Assembly: GCA_019114445.1 (NCBI GenBank)
Contig: DXFL01000016.1
Span: forward strand, 28,796 to 92,795
Direction: 5' to 3'
Length of the DNA: 64,000 bases
Origin: Candidatus Barnesiella excrementigallinarum
GTDB taxonomy: Bacteria; Bacteroidota; Bacteroidia; Bacteroidales; Barnesiellaceae
Every line of letters starts with the position of its first letter. Within the stretch, counting starts at the first letter, position 1. The notes under the pieces were generated by a model. That model did not search any database. It was not told where the DNA came from and saw only the letters and a program-made list of their open reading frames with translations. The position numbers and the translations under genes are program-made. This document shows, in pieces, positions 34,892-45,101 of this stretch.

Positions 34892-36220
34892 TTACCAGCA
34901 GATACCTATACCTACGAAATGGCGCATTTCGTCGAACATATCGCTATACTCTTCTTCCAAATTGAAGTTGTATTGGAACGAGTATTTGAGTGTAATATGC
35001 CAGAATTTTACAATCAGGCCTACTTCGGGCGATATGGCATTTGCCCAAACGAATTCGTTCTTTTCTTCGTTATTCTCGGTTATAGAGGTTTTCCAAATAC
35101 CGTGACCCGAATATCCGGGGCCGATGAGGAACCAAACGGGCGGATATATTTTGACCGTCCAACCAAATGCCACATTTGCTCTCGGGTGCAGATTTTCATC
35201 GGGGGTTCCTTTTATGGCATTGAATGCGTCGACGTTGGTACGCAGGGTAAAGAATCCGCCGCTTTTGTGCATTTTGCAAGTACCGACCGAGAATCCGATG
35301 GGGGTAACTTTGTTATATTCGTAAACAAAGAAGTTGGTTTTTGTTTTGCGGGATTCGAGCCAGTCTTCTATGTAGAGGATTCTTTCCTGTGCTTGTGGCG
35401 ACAAGAAACACCTTTGCTCTACGATTTTTTTGTAGTAGGTCAAAGCTCTTTCGTAATCTTTGTCGGCGAAAAGATCTTCGGCCAGCAGGAAGAAGTTTTG
35501 GCAGTCGGTCGATTGGGTGAGCAGTGTCTCTTCGTATTTTCCACGGGCATACGAGTCTTGCGGGTTCAGTTTCAGTATTTTGTTGAAATAGATGCTTGCC
35601 GTGTTGTAATCGGCGTCACGCAAGGCTATGTCGCCGAGGTCGTGCCACTTGATGATGGAATCGACAACAGCTATCTTATAGTCTACCGAGTCGGAATATA
35701 ACTTATATTCGGGTGTTTGCTTTGCTATTGATAATTGGGTTTTTGTTTGGAGGTAGTTTCCTGCGGTAAACAGCTTGGAGGCGTTGTCTATGGCTTGGAA
35801 ATAGGGGTTTTTCAATTTCCAATAAGGATCGGTTACCCGATAGGTTTTTGCCGTACCGGAAGGGAAATTGAAATTAGGCATTTCGTATTTGTCGAATCCG
35901 CTGCTGTAAATGGTTAGGATTCGTCCGTCGTAGCTTGTCCCTTTTCCCTCGGTGGGTATTACTAAGGCGTATTGCTTGTCGTTCCCCACCGTATCTATTT
36001 TTATGGAGATGATGTCTTTGTGATAGGGTGTATCGTAATTGCTTTTGAATATTAGTTCCATAGATTTGTCGCAAACAAATGTAACTAATGCCTCTTTACG
36101 ATCTTCCCGCGCGAAAATGTCGATCGATGATGCGTTACTTATATCCATCACTTCGAGTATTTTTTGCGCATGGCCATAAACAGGTGCGAATAAGAGAATA
36201 AAAAGAATAAACTTTTTCAT
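34892..36220 (-). CDS. Exported TPR protein with C-terminal barrel-like domain, last of the second secreted run
   Basis: The 442-residue protein has a signal peptide ending in GHAQ (ATG at 36220 chosen; 36235 would add a non-signal leader). The middle is TPR-like (LGDIALRDADYNTASIYFNKIL; LAEDLFADKDYERALTYYKKIV). The last 130 residues are beta strands ending in aromatic-rich IGICW, like an outer-membrane barrel tail. An N-terminal beta domain precedes the TPR. No known family is recognised; a TPR-barrel chaperone or assembly scaffold is a possibility. Confidence 0.7.
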   Translation of the reverse strand: MKKFILFILLFAPVYGHAQKILEVMDISNASSIDIFAREDRKEALVTFVCDKSMELIFKSNYDTPYHKDIISIKIDTVGNDKQYALVIPTEGKGTSYDGRILTIYSSGFDKYEMPNFNFPSGTAKTYRVTDPYWKLKNPYFQAIDNASKLFTAGNYLQTKTQLSIAKQTPEYKLYSDSVDYKIAVVDSIIKWHDLGDIALRDADYNTASIYFNKILKLNPQDSYARGKYEETLLTQSTDCQNFFLLAEDLFADKDYERALTYYKKIVEQRCFLSPQAQERILYIEDWLESRKTKTNFFVYEYNKVTPIGFSVGTCKMHKSGGFFTLRTNVDAFNAIKGTPDENLHPRANVAFGWTVKIYPPVWFLIGPGYSGHGIWKTSITENNEEKNEFVWANAISPEVGLIVKFWHITLKYSFQYNFNLEEEYSDMFDEMRHFVGIGICW

Positions 36221-36241
36221 AAACAATTGTTCCAATATAGG

Positions 36242-37219
36242 TTAGTGAATATTAAAAGAGTCGAGACTGAATCGTTCGTTACGGTCTAATACTTTATTGT
36301 TATATCGTTCGGGTTGCCATGTGCGCACTTGGATACAAGGTTGGGTTTCGTCTTTGAAATCTATTAGCAGAAATACGAACCCGGTGTCGTTGTATGTGCT
36401 GGATCCCCATTCTTGTTTTAACGAAACACCGTAAATGGTCGGGTTGGCAGGGTGACGCATTACTTCGATGTCGTCGAATTCTACATCGATGTATTTGTTC
36501 CGTTTGAAGCATCTTTTCAGCCCTGCAATATATTGGGTTTTCGATTGTGTCATGTATTCTACGCGTTCTCTCCCCAATGAATTGAAATAGGCATGGTCGC
36601 TTTTCTTTATTTTGATGACCTTCCCGGTAATGATCAAAGCATCGTCGCTAAACACCGATTCGATGTATTTGATGTCTTTGCGGTTGTAGGCGGTTCGGAA
36701 ACTCTCTACGAAATCTACGATAATTTGCCGGCGGGCAAAATCTTTCAGCGAAATGTTGGCTCCGATAATATCGACGTAGCGGTTTTGTTCGAGTGCGATG
36801 TTTACATAGTCGATCAATCCTTGATTGCTGAAATTAATGACAAATTCCTGATCTTGTTTGTCTTTGGGAGCCGATAAGACGGTGATGGCGATATTTCGGA
36901 TTTGGTATCCTCCACTCGGCAATCGGGTTACTTTTTCTTTTATCATTGAAAGAGGGCAGGCGATGGTCGAGTTTTTCCATACCTCTTCAATGCTTTTTTT
37001 GGCACCATCGGTACACCATTTTTTGTCTATTTTGGGGCTTTTACCTTCCATTACAGCGGTATTGAAGGCCGATAGTAGCAACGAGGCATTTTCCTCGATT
37101 GTTCTTTTCAGTCCGGCATCTGCTATGCCGTCGGTAATTTCAAACTTCGTTGTCTCTAATTGTGCTTCTGATGTGATGAAGATGAAGCAAGTGACGATGA
37201 GTACGAATATCCTTTTCAT
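36242..37219 (-). CDS. Exported NTF2-like protein
   Basis: The 325-residue protein has a signal peptide ending in SEAQ. The C-terminal half shows the NTF2-like helix-strand pattern: IVDFVESFRTAYNRKDIKYIESVFSDDALIITG, then a YIAGLKRCFKRNKYIDVEFD strand region and a final sheet. The N-terminal half is helical. It lies 6 bases from the gene at 34892 and 11 bases from that at 37231. No enzyme residues are evident; NTF2-like folds can bind ligands or partners. Confidence 0.72.
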   Translation of the reverse strand: MKRIFVLIVTCFIFITSEAQLETTKFEITDGIADAGLKRTIEENASLLLSAFNTAVMEGKSPKIDKKWCTDGAKKSIEEVWKNSTIACPLSMIKEKVTRLPSGGYQIRNIAITVLSAPKDKQDQEFVINFSNQGLIDYVNIALEQNRYVDIIGANISLKDFARRQIIVDFVESFRTAYNRKDIKYIESVFSDDALIITGKVIKIKKSDHAYFNSLGRERVEYMTQSKTQYIAGLKRCFKRNKYIDVEFDDIEVMRHPANPTIYGVSLKQEWGSSTYNDTGFVFLLIDFKDETQPCIQVRTWQPERYNNKVLDRNERFSLDSFNIH

Positions 37220-37230
37220 ATGATTGAAAG

Positions 37231-38316
37231 TTAAAATAATTTTTTTAGGTTGTGTTGCGGTATATTGCTGAAAAAGTCGGCCTTAATGGTCTTTGTGGCA
37301 ATGCTGTCTATTTCGCGAATAGGGATAGAGCAGACAATCATGTGCAGATAGTTGAAGGTGTGGTTGTGAAACACGATTACACATTGGAGGGTCTGTTCGT
37401 CGAGTATTTGTGTCCCTATATAGGGGGTGAAATCGTCGCCGAATGTTTGGAACAATTTCGAGAGCCGCAGGTCGAATGAGGGGGTATAGCCTCCATACAT
37501 TCGATGAGTGACATAGAATGTAGGATCCACGCCGGTAATTCCCCACATTAAATTCCGAATCGACTCTTCTGGGAATTTTTGCGAAAAGAGAACTTCTAAT
37601 TTGTTATTATTGTTGAGTGTATAATATTTGTTTTCGTTCAGGATATCGATCATAAACGATTTTCCTTGTGAGACGTATAATCCCGTAGAGTCTTGTTGCA
37701 GGGATTCGATCGGAGGGAGATTGTGCGGGGGGAATCCCACCACTTCTGTCTCCGATAGAAGTGTGGCGTAAACCTCTTTGTCGGCCGCTTTTTTATCGGT
37801 GCCGAAGATGAGTTCGCGTGAGGCCGGAAATTCAATTTCAAGCCGGTCGAACAAATTGAAATAGAAAACAGCGTGGAACCGCTTTTTTACATTGGTAAGT
37901 TGGAAATCGGACGGGATAAGAGCCGCGTCGATGACCTTTTTGATCGATCTAAATTGACTTGACCCATAAGGTTTCCCATTGAAGGTGAGATTTATTTTTT
38001 CTCTTTCCAAATAGGTTGTTGTTTCGATTACCGATTGCGACATACAAAGTTGCAGCGCTAACCTTTCGAGAAATTCGCAAATGGGTCTTCCTATCATTTG
38101 TTTGGTTTCGGGACTGAACAGCGATATTCCTATGTGCTTGCTTTGGGTTATGGGATCGCACTCGATAATGATTTTTTTTGCAGAGATCGTTGGTATGTCG
38201 AGTGCCGTATCGCATAGCGATTCTGGCAGTTTTAAATCTGCCAAAATTTGCTTTTGAGCTTGGGCATTTAGACCCATGAACGTGACAAACAGTAGAAAGA
38301 TGAATTTTAGTCTCAT
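37231..38316 (-). CDS. Exported protein of unknown family
   Basis: The 361-residue protein has a signal peptide ending in QAQ. Residues 45-130 look alpha/beta (AKKIIIECDPITQSKHIGIS; ICEFLERLALQLCMSQSVIE), and the rest is beta-rich with a repeated strand pattern (FVLY-like, FYVTHRMYGGYTP). No domain is recognised and no catalytic motif is seen. It lies between the NTF2-like gene and the Sel1 gene in the same direction. Function unknown. Confidence 0.65.
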   Translation of the reverse strand: MRLKFIFLLFVTFMGLNAQAQKQILADLKLPESLCDTALDIPTISAKKIIIECDPITQSKHIGISLFSPETKQMIGRPICEFLERLALQLCMSQSVIETTTYLEREKINLTFNGKPYGSSQFRSIKKVIDAALIPSDFQLTNVKKRFHAVFYFNLFDRLEIEFPASRELIFGTDKKAADKEVYATLLSETEVVGFPPHNLPPIESLQQDSTGLYVSQGKSFMIDILNENKYYTLNNNNKLEVLFSQKFPEESIRNLMWGITGVDPTFYVTHRMYGGYTPSFDLRLSKLFQTFGDDFTPYIGTQILDEQTLQCVIVFHNHTFNYLHMIVCSIPIREIDSIATKTIKADFFSNIPQHNLKKLF

Positions 38317-38394
38317 AATATTCTCTTCTTTTGTTCCTTTGTCCTCTTATAGTGGTTTTAATGACAGGTTGTTCGAGGGGGAATAGATGTCGAT

Positions 38395-40575
38395 TTATTG
38401 TTTTTCTATTTCGGCCATTTTCAGCAAGTAAGAATATCGGTCGTGGGCTATGTCTTGTTTCAGGTCGATATATCTCAATGCTTGATTATAATCTTGCGAT
38501 ACGCCTATTCCTTTGGTGTAAGCATTGGATAGTTCGTCCAGTGCATTCAAGTTCCCATATTCGTAAGATCGCAGTAACCAAGTGATATATTGCGCAACAT
38601 CCTGTGAAACGCCTTTCCCGTCGCGATAGAGCAATGCCATGTTTAGCATGGCGTTGGGCTCGTTTAAATCCGATGCTTTCGAGAACCATTCGAACGCTTC
38701 TGTGGTTTTGTTATATTCGAATAGCAATATTTCGCCTGTGCGGTTCATGGCGCAAGCATCGCCCATTTGTGCGGCTTCTTTGAAAAGGTAGAGGGCGGCA
38801 TCGATATCACGGCTCTTGTTTATTTTGTATTCGGCTTCGATAATTTTGGCTTTTGCCGGGGCAATGGCTTGCAGTTTAACCAAATATTGTTGCGCATATT
38901 GTAGGGAGGCTTTTCTTACGTTTTTGGGGGGTAAGGTTGCATTGGCCATTAAAATATCCATCGAAGAGGAGCCGTAAGATTGCGGTAGGTTGTCGAGCTT
39001 GTCTCCTAAGGAGAGGCAGAAGAAATAGTTCGCCAAAAAAGATAAAGCGTCGACGTTTCCTCCTTCGGCGGCACTTTGCAGAGCCTGCATAGCATCTTTC
39101 GAGTATTGGGGAGCCTCGGCAAACTCATCTTTCCCGTAGTTGTAGGCATATAGCATACCCAGCAGGTATTTGTTTTCGGGTGTTTGTTCGGCCTTACTTA
39201 GTTGTTCTATAATTGCTTTTTCACGGGCTACCACATCTTCGGTTTTGGTGGAATAGTTTCCCGAATAGCCGGGGTAGTGTGTGTCTACTTTACAAAATTC
39301 CGATTCGAAAATGCGATTCTTCAATTCGTGAGGCCCTTTGGCTAAGGATTCTGCTAAGAACTCTTTGCAACTCCCCAACATAAAACCACTGCTTGGTTTT
39401 AAAGTAAATTCGATCGACCCAACGTAATTAATGTTGGTGTCGGAAGTCTCGGTTTTGTTGATTAGGCTATTTGCTACATTGGTTATCAATGTGTTGAGTA
39501 TGTTTAGCCCGGTAAGTCCTCCGATGAGGGATCCCAAAAATTGGATTCCCGATTTTGCCCACTCATACTTGTCCGATGTGGGTGTGTAGGTGAGGTCGAT
39601 GCCGTATTTAAAGGAGAGGAACCCGGCGTTGTTTATTTGGCCGGTTGTAATTTTCGATTGCAAGTTGTCGAACATTTTCATGGTCCCCATAGTAATGTCG
39701 GGTCGCGTAGTTACTATACTGAAATCGTTGGCGAGGGATAGTAAGGACGATCGCCCTTTGAGGAACGATTGTTGCCATTGGGGTAAATTGAATATGCCAG
39801 AATTGGGGTTGAGGGTGATTCTCAATTCGGTTGGCTGTTTTTCTATGTCGATTATCCAAGCCTCTCTTCCGTCGCTCATACGAGACAGAGATACCCATCG
39901 GCCGCAAAGTTTTTCCAAGTCGGGCTGCTTCAATTCGTGGCTGGCGAGGGTGTTTTCCGGTATGATTTCAATCGTATATGGATTTATGAACAACGCATTC
40001 TCCGAGACTTTTGCGGCCGATTCCAAAAGAATATGTTTATAGGCATCTTCTGTTTGAGGCAGAACCTCTTCTGTTTGAGGTTGAATCGTCGGGCTTGTCG
40101 TTGTCTGGGCTGTTTCGGGTATGGCAGGTAGTGGCTCGACAATCTTGTCGGGCTCGCTTATTCCCGGGGCATAATCCTCCATAGACCCTTGATTGTTGGC
40201 CAATTCTTCGTCGAAATGGGGGACGGCCATTTTATCTTCAAGTGCTCTTAGGTGTATGGTTGCTTCGGCCGATTTTGTATCGTCGAGTTCGAGGTTGAGG
40301 TATAGACGGTACATGGTGATGGCCGTTCCCAACCACTCGGTATTTTCGTCGGCATGTTTTTCGCAAAGTTGGGCCACTTTTAGATAGGGGTCGGCATAGC
40401 GGGGAACTAAATTGATAATTGTTTGATACTTGACAATCGCCGAGTCTATCTGCCCGTTATTTGCGGCGAGATTGGCTTGATAATAAAGCCTTAACAGCTC
40501 GTTTCTTGTTGGCTGTTGTGAGAACGAGAATAAAGGGAATAAAATGAGACCCAATAAAAACAACTTGGCTTTCAT
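38395..40575 (-). CDS. Exported Sel1/TPR-repeat protein, first gene of the second secreted run
   Basis: The 726-residue protein has a signal peptide ending in FSQ; the ATG at 40575 is the one that opens it. An N-terminal TPR region (ELLRLYYQANLAANNGQIDS; PRYADPYLKVAQLCEKHADE) is followed by a Pro/Thr/Gln-rich linker. A glycine-rich hydrophobic middle (LGSLIGGLTGLNILNTLITN) and at least four C-terminal Sel1-like repeats of the form AMLNMALLYRDGKGVSQDVAQ complete it. Sel1 repeats act as scaffolds for protein complexes. A minus-strand -7 box stands 280 bases upstream. Function unknown. Confidence 0.78.
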   Translation of the reverse strand: MKAKLFLLGLILFPLFSFSQQPTRNELLRLYYQANLAANNGQIDSAIVKYQTIINLVPRYADPYLKVAQLCEKHADENTEWLGTAITMYRLYLNLELDDTKSAEATIHLRALEDKMAVPHFDEELANNQGSMEDYAPGISEPDKIVEPLPAIPETAQTTTSPTIQPQTEEVLPQTEDAYKHILLESAAKVSENALFINPYTIEIIPENTLASHELKQPDLEKLCGRWVSLSRMSDGREAWIIDIEKQPTELRITLNPNSGIFNLPQWQQSFLKGRSSLLSLANDFSIVTTRPDITMGTMKMFDNLQSKITTGQINNAGFLSFKYGIDLTYTPTSDKYEWAKSGIQFLGSLIGGLTGLNILNTLITNVANSLINKTETSDTNINYVGSIEFTLKPSSGFMLGSCKEFLAESLAKGPHELKNRIFESEFCKVDTHYPGYSGNYSTKTEDVVAREKAIIEQLSKAEQTPENKYLLGMLYAYNYGKDEFAEAPQYSKDAMQALQSAAEGGNVDALSFLANYFFCLSLGDKLDNLPQSYGSSSMDILMANATLPPKNVRKASLQYAQQYLVKLQAIAPAKAKIIEAEYKINKSRDIDAALYLFKEAAQMGDACAMNRTGEILLFEYNKTTEAFEWFSKASDLNEPNAMLNMALLYRDGKGVSQDVAQYITWLLRSYEYGNLNALDELSNAYTKGIGVSQDYNQALRYIDLKQDIAHDRYSYLLKMAEIEKQ

Positions 40576-41104
40576 ACAGCAATATTCCTCTGTCTTACGA
40601 TCCCCAAAGACAATGGTTAAAAAAAGAGAACGTGAGATCGTATGCAACTTGTCCCCCTCTCTTGTTTCATACTCTTAGCATTGCTCCTCTCTTTATCGCT
40701 TAAAAATGAGTGCTCAATGTTATAAACAGTTCGCAAGTGCTTTGTTCCAAAATTTTGGATTTGCAGCAAAGACGCGAAACTTGAAACATTAAAACAAGCC
40801 TGTAAACGCTCCCCTAAATAGTTATATATCTTATTGTAAGATGTATGATCTTTGCAAAGATATAAAATATTTCTTAAATAGCTTACCTTATTTGGAAATA
40901 ATATACAAATTTTTATAATTAGAGTGAATTGGGGGCTTCCGGTGTATTGGCAATGGTTTTTATGAAGATGGAGAAAAATAGGGCCAGCACCGATAATCGT
41001 ACAATAATATTACTATTCCCATAAAAAAGAGGCCTATCATGTTGTTAATTAAATGAAATTTGCTATTTTTGTTTAAGTGGAATTTTTTAAGAGGAGGAAT
41101 AGCT
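40576..41104. other. 529-base divergent intergenic region
   Basis: No credible gene. A minus-strand TATCTTTG box (40862-40855) fits a distant promoter for the Sel1 gene, with a leader of about 270 bases. On the plus strand TTG plus TATTTTTG (41042-41071) fits the LRR gene at 41105. The central part is AT-rich. I see no repeat or RNA element. Confidence 0.5.
41042..41071 (+). promoter_or_regulatory. Promoter of the LRR/Ig gene at 41105
   Basis: TTG (41042-41044), 19-base spacer, TATTTTTG (41064-41071). The mRNA leader would be about 30 bases. Confidence 0.6.
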
Positions 41105-43315
41105 ATGAAAAAAGTAGTGACGCTTGTACTCATTGTTTTGAGTGTGCTGCAATCGGGGGTAGCTTATGCTCAATATAGGACAACTTTTGTTTCTGCATCG
41201 GGGATTGCTTATGGAATCAATGAAAAAGATGAATTGTGGGTGATTTCTAATTATTTAGATGGCCATCAGTCTGTAAATCATTATTATAGCGGAGATGTTG
41301 TTATTCCTGACAGTGTCTCGAATCCATTGGATTTTTATGGAAGGAATAAGGCTGTTATTGGAATAAAAGTTTCTCCGAGCTGCTTTTCTGCCGTAACGAG
41401 TCTGACGTTACCCAATACCATACGGGCAATAGAGGGGATAGAAGGGTGTGCAATAGAGACAATAGATTTACCTCCGTTGTTGACCTCTCTCCCCAATTTG
41501 AGCGGATGTCCTAATTTGAAAGAATTGATTATTCCTCCTACGATAAAGACGGTGGGAGCTTGTTTGAACAATTGTCCCAGTTTGACTCATGTACATTTGG
41601 GGGCTGGGGTATGCAGCCTCGACAGGGATGCGTTTGTCGGGTCCGATGCGTTGACATCGATTACTATCGATGAAGCGAATAATTGCTTTTCGATTGTGGA
41701 CGATATATTATATAGTAAAGACCAAACTCATCTTTGGTCTTATTTGCCATCATATAAAAAAGAGGTATGTAATATTCCGAATACGGTGACATATATTGGA
41801 TCTGGAGCATTTAAAGGTTGTGAAAGTTTGAGGGAAATTACGATCCCAGATGGAGTTGAGTATTTATGGCTGGACGTGTTTAGAGATTGTGTCAATTTGC
41901 GGAAAGTTACTCTGCCGGAGTCTATATCGGCAATCTCTGGTTATGCCTTTTTGGGATGCTGTAGTTTGGAAGAGGTGAATATCCCCTCGTCGGTTGAGGA
42001 GATAGGCGTTAGTGCGTTTGGGAATTGTGCAAGTTTGACTCGATTGGAACTTCCGAATCATTTGACCGAAATCCTTTGGAGAACTTTCTCAGGGTGTGAG
42101 AATTTGGAAACTATAAATATCCCGGAGTCGATAAAAACAATCAGGCAATCGGCTTTTGCCAATTGCAAGAAGTTGTCGAAAGTAGTATTGCCCGAATTGG
42201 TAGAAGAGGTGGAAGACTCAACTTTCTATAATTGTTCGGGACTTTCGGAACTAACCGTTAAAGGCAAGATATCGAGTGTTGGGGAGTATGCTTTTGCTTA
42301 TTGTTCGAGTTTGAAAAAGTTGAACCTTGAAAATTTCGTCGGTGATATCGAGCGGTATGCATTTGTCGGTTTGGGGGTAGATACACTTGAAATTCCAGAA
42401 TCGATTACTCGATGCACAGCCTCTGCTTTTTCATTGTCCGATTCATTAACTGTGGCTAACATAAAGGATACGAATAAATCGATTAATATTAGTGGAAAAC
42501 TCTTTTTCGGGTGTAATAACCTTCGAAGTCTATATTTGGGAAGGCCGATTGAGAATGGAGGTTTTTCTGACCTCCCGGCATTGGCCGAACTTACGGCAGG
42601 TAGTTTATTTTATGATTTTTCAAACATATCATTGTCGGAGTGTGGAAATCTTAAAACAATTACCTGTTTGAGTACTACTCCTCCGAAAGCCCAGATGGCT
42701 ACATTTTCGTATCTCACTGTGCTGGGGGGAGTGTTGAGAGTTCCTGAATCGGCTGAGGAGGCCTACCGCAGTACGTTGCCGTGGAGCGCTTTTTCGAACA
42801 TAGAAACATTTCCCGACATCGTACCTACAGAGCTGAGATTTAATGAATCGAATGAACTGGAAATGCGCCCGTCCGAGACTTTATCGTTATCGGTTACGGT
42901 TTATCCCGAACGTGCGAACTTTGCCCGTTTGATGTGGACGAGCAGCAATGAGGAAGTGGCTACGGTAAGTGAGGTGGGCTTTGTGCGTTCGAATAAAGAG
43001 GGGGAAACCGATATTACCGTATCGACGATCGACGGTGCACTGTCGGCTACCTGCCATGTGTCGGTGCGCTATGTCGATGCCGTAGAGGGTGTCTCGTCCG
43101 AATCTATAATTCTCTATCCCAATCCGGTAAACGATCTGTTGCATATCGAGGGTGTCGCTTCGGGGGCACCTGTGGCTTTGTATGACATGACTGGCCTTTT
43201 GGTCCTTTCGACCCGGGTTTACGAGGGTGTAGCCACGCTCGACGTATCGGGCCTTAGACGGGGTGTTTACCTGTGTCGTATTCATGACCGAACGTATAAA
43301 ATTGTGAAACGGTAG
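41105..43315 (+). CDS. BspA-type LRR protein with Ig-like and T9SS sorting domains
   Basis: The 736-residue secreted protein opens with a signal peptide (MKKVVTLVLIVLSVLQSGVAYA); the ATG at 41105 is chosen. LRR_5 repeats fill residues about 70-560 (CVNLRKVTLPESISAISGYAF; CASLTRLELPNHLTEILWRTF). Then comes a bacterial Ig-like (BIG2) domain with SLSVTVYPERANFARLMWTSSNEEVATVSE, and a terminal T9SS sorting domain (ILYPNPVNDLLHIEGV... RIHDRTYKIVKR). Predicted surface adhesin. Same family as the LRR gene at 32632 but larger and with the Ig module. Confidence 0.93.
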   Translation: MKKVVTLVLIVLSVLQSGVAYAQYRTTFVSASGIAYGINEKDELWVISNYLDGHQSVNHYYSGDVVIPDSVSNPLDFYGRNKAVIGIKVSPSCFSAVTSLTLPNTIRAIEGIEGCAIETIDLPPLLTSLPNLSGCPNLKELIIPPTIKTVGACLNNCPSLTHVHLGAGVCSLDRDAFVGSDALTSITIDEANNCFSIVDDILYSKDQTHLWSYLPSYKKEVCNIPNTVTYIGSGAFKGCESLREITIPDGVEYLWLDVFRDCVNLRKVTLPESISAISGYAFLGCCSLEEVNIPSSVEEIGVSAFGNCASLTRLELPNHLTEILWRTFSGCENLETINIPESIKTIRQSAFANCKKLSKVVLPELVEEVEDSTFYNCSGLSELTVKGKISSVGEYAFAYCSSLKKLNLENFVGDIERYAFVGLGVDTLEIPESITRCTASAFSLSDSLTVANIKDTNKSINISGKLFFGCNNLRSLYLGRPIENGGFSDLPALAELTAGSLFYDFSNISLSECGNLKTITCLSTTPPKAQMATFSYLTVLGGVLRVPESAEEAYRSTLPWSAFSNIETFPDIVPTELRFNESNELEMRPSETLSLSVTVYPERANFARLMWTSSNEEVATVSEVGFVRSNKEGETDITVSTIDGALSATCHVSVRYVDAVEGVSSESIILYPNPVNDLLHIEGVASGAPVALYDMTGLLVLSTRVYEGVATLDVSGLRRGVYLCRIHDRTYKIVKR

Positions 43316-43332
43316 AATCGCAATAGAATAAA

Positions 43333-43374
43333 AATCCCCGGAATTTTAGAAAGAGACCTCCGGGGATTTTTGTT
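43333..43374 (+). terminator. Rho-independent terminator after the LRR/Ig gene
   Basis: Stem aaatccccgga / tccggggattt with a 16-base loop, followed by ttttgttg. Confidence 0.85.
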
Positions 43375-43461
43375 GTCTCTTGGGAGTGGCTGCGATGGAG
43401 AAGATTGTTGAAACAAATTGAAAAATAGCGTAAAAAGCTATGCAAAATCGGTATGTTTTAG

Positions 43462-43469
43462 TACCTTTG
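43462..43469 (+). promoter_or_regulatory. Putative -7 box of gpmI
   Basis: TACCTTTG matches TAnnTTTG, 46 bases before the start codon; no good -33 box. Confidence 0.5.
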
Positions 43470-43515
43470 CACTCCGATTTTGAGCTAAGGATAACCATTA
43501 AAACGAAATAGAATT

Positions 43516-45030
43516 ATGAGCAAAAAGGCACTTTTGATGATTCTCGACGGCTGGGGTATCGGTAATCATACCCATGCCGATGTAATTTACAATACTCCTA
43601 CACCTTATTGGGACTATTTGTTGAAAACCTATCCTCATTCGCAGTTGCAGGCCAGTGGCGAGAATGTGGGGTTGCCCGACGGGCAGATGGGTAACTCGGA
43701 AGTGGGACACCTCAATATAGGTGCCGGCCGTATCGTTTACCAAGATTTGGTGAAAATCAACAAGGCTTGTGCCGACAACTCGATCATGCAGAACAAAGAG
43801 ATTGTTTCGGCCTTCTCGTATGCCCGCGACAACGGCAAGAATATTCACTTCATGGGATTGACCTCCGACGGTGGCGTGCATAGTTCGCTCGACCATCTGT
43901 TCAAACTGTGCGACATTGCCAAAGAGTATGGTTTGGAGAATACCTTTATTCACTGTTTCATGGACGGCCGTGATACCGACCCCCGCAGCGGTAAGGGATT
44001 TATCGAGGCTTTGGAAGCTCATTGCGCCACGTCGGCCGGTAAGGTGGCTTCGATCATTGGTCGTTACTATGCGATGGATCGAGATAAACGTTGGGAACGG
44101 GTAAAAGAGGCTTACGACCTGTTGGTAAACGGTATCGGCCGTAAGTCGGACAATATGGTACAGGCCATGCAGGAATCGTACGATGCCGATGTAACCGACG
44201 AATTTATCAAACCGATTGTCAACACGACTTGCGACGGACGTATCAAGGAGGGCGATGTCGTTATCTTCTTCAACTACCGCAACGACCGTGCCAAAGAGTT
44301 GACCATCGTGCTTACACAACAAGATATGCCCGAAGCCGGTATGCACACGATTCCCGGGTTGCAGTATTATTGCATGACACCCTACGATGCTTCGTTCAAA
44401 GGGGTGCATATTTTGTTCGACAAAGAGAATGTACACAATACGTTGGGCGAATATCTGTCGAAATTGCACAAAAGCCAGTTGCATATTGCCGAGACCGAAA
44501 AGTATGCCCACGTGACTTTCTTCTTCAACGGCGGTCGCGAAGCCCCGTTCGAGGGTGAGGATCGTATTTTGGTACCTTCGCCCAAAGTGGCTACATACGA
44601 CTTGAAACCCGAAATGAGCGCTTACGAGGTAAAAGATAAGTTGGTCGCTGCCATCAACGAAGGCAAATACGACTTTATCGTTGTGAATTATGCCAATGGC
44701 GATATGGTAGGCCATACCGGTGTTTACTCGGCTATCGAAAAGGCTGTCGTAGCTATCGACGCTTGTGTACGCGATACGGTCGAGGCTGCCAAAGCCAACG
44801 GTTACGAGGTGATTATCATTGCCGACCACGGTAATGCCGACAATGCCGAGAATGCCGACGGTACTCCCAATACGGCGCACTCGCTCAACCCGGTACCGTT
44901 TGTGTATGTGACCGAGAACAAGAACGCCCGGGTAGAGGACGGTATCTTGGCCGATGTGGCTCCTTCGATTTGCCACATTTTGGGATTGCCTCAACCTGCC
45001 GAAATGACGGGTCGCGATTTGTTGAAATAA
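43516..45030 (+). CDS. gpmI: 2,3-bisphosphoglycerate-independent phosphoglycerate mutase
   Basis: GpmI interconverts 3- and 2-phosphoglycerate in glycolysis using two metal ions and a phosphoserine intermediate. The 504-residue protein begins with [11 protein letters not shown] and carries the catalytic-serine motif [13 protein letters not shown], the HGGVHSS-type [21 protein letters not shown], and the C-terminal metal motif [10 protein letters not shown]. Length and order are normal. A strong hairpin follows the stop. Confidence 0.97.
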   Translation: MSKKALLMILDGWGIGNHTHADVIYNTPTPYWDYLLKTYPHSQLQASGENVGLPDGQMGNSEVGHLNIGAGRIVYQDLVKINKACADNSIMQNKEIVSAFSYARDNGKNIHFMGLTSDGGVHSSLDHLFKLCDIAKEYGLENTFIHCFMDGRDTDPRSGKGFIEALEAHCATSAGKVASIIGRYYAMDRDKRWERVKEAYDLLVNGIGRKSDNMVQAMQESYDADVTDEFIKPIVNTTCDGRIKEGDVVIFFNYRNDRAKELTIVLTQQDMPEAGMHTIPGLQYYCMTPYDASFKGVHILFDKENVHNTLGEYLSKLHKSQLHIAETEKYAHVTFFFNGGREAPFEGEDRILVPSPKVATYDLKPEMSAYEVKDKLVAAINEGKYDFIVVNYANGDMVGHTGVYSAIEKAVVAIDACVRDTVEAAKANGYEVIIIADHGNADNAENADGTPNTAHSLNPVPFVYVTENKNARVEDGILADVAPSICHILGLPQPAEMTGRDLLK

Positions 45031-45052
45031 CCGAAATTGATGATTGGAATAT

Positions 45053-45085
45053 GCCGGAGCGTATGAATTTGCGCCCCGGCTTTTC
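45053..45085 (+). terminator. Rho-independent terminator after gpmI
   Basis: Stem gccggagcg / cgccccggc (one mismatch) with a 10-base loop, followed by ttttc. Confidence 0.65.
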
Positions 45086-45101
45086 TGCCTTATAATAACC
45101 G

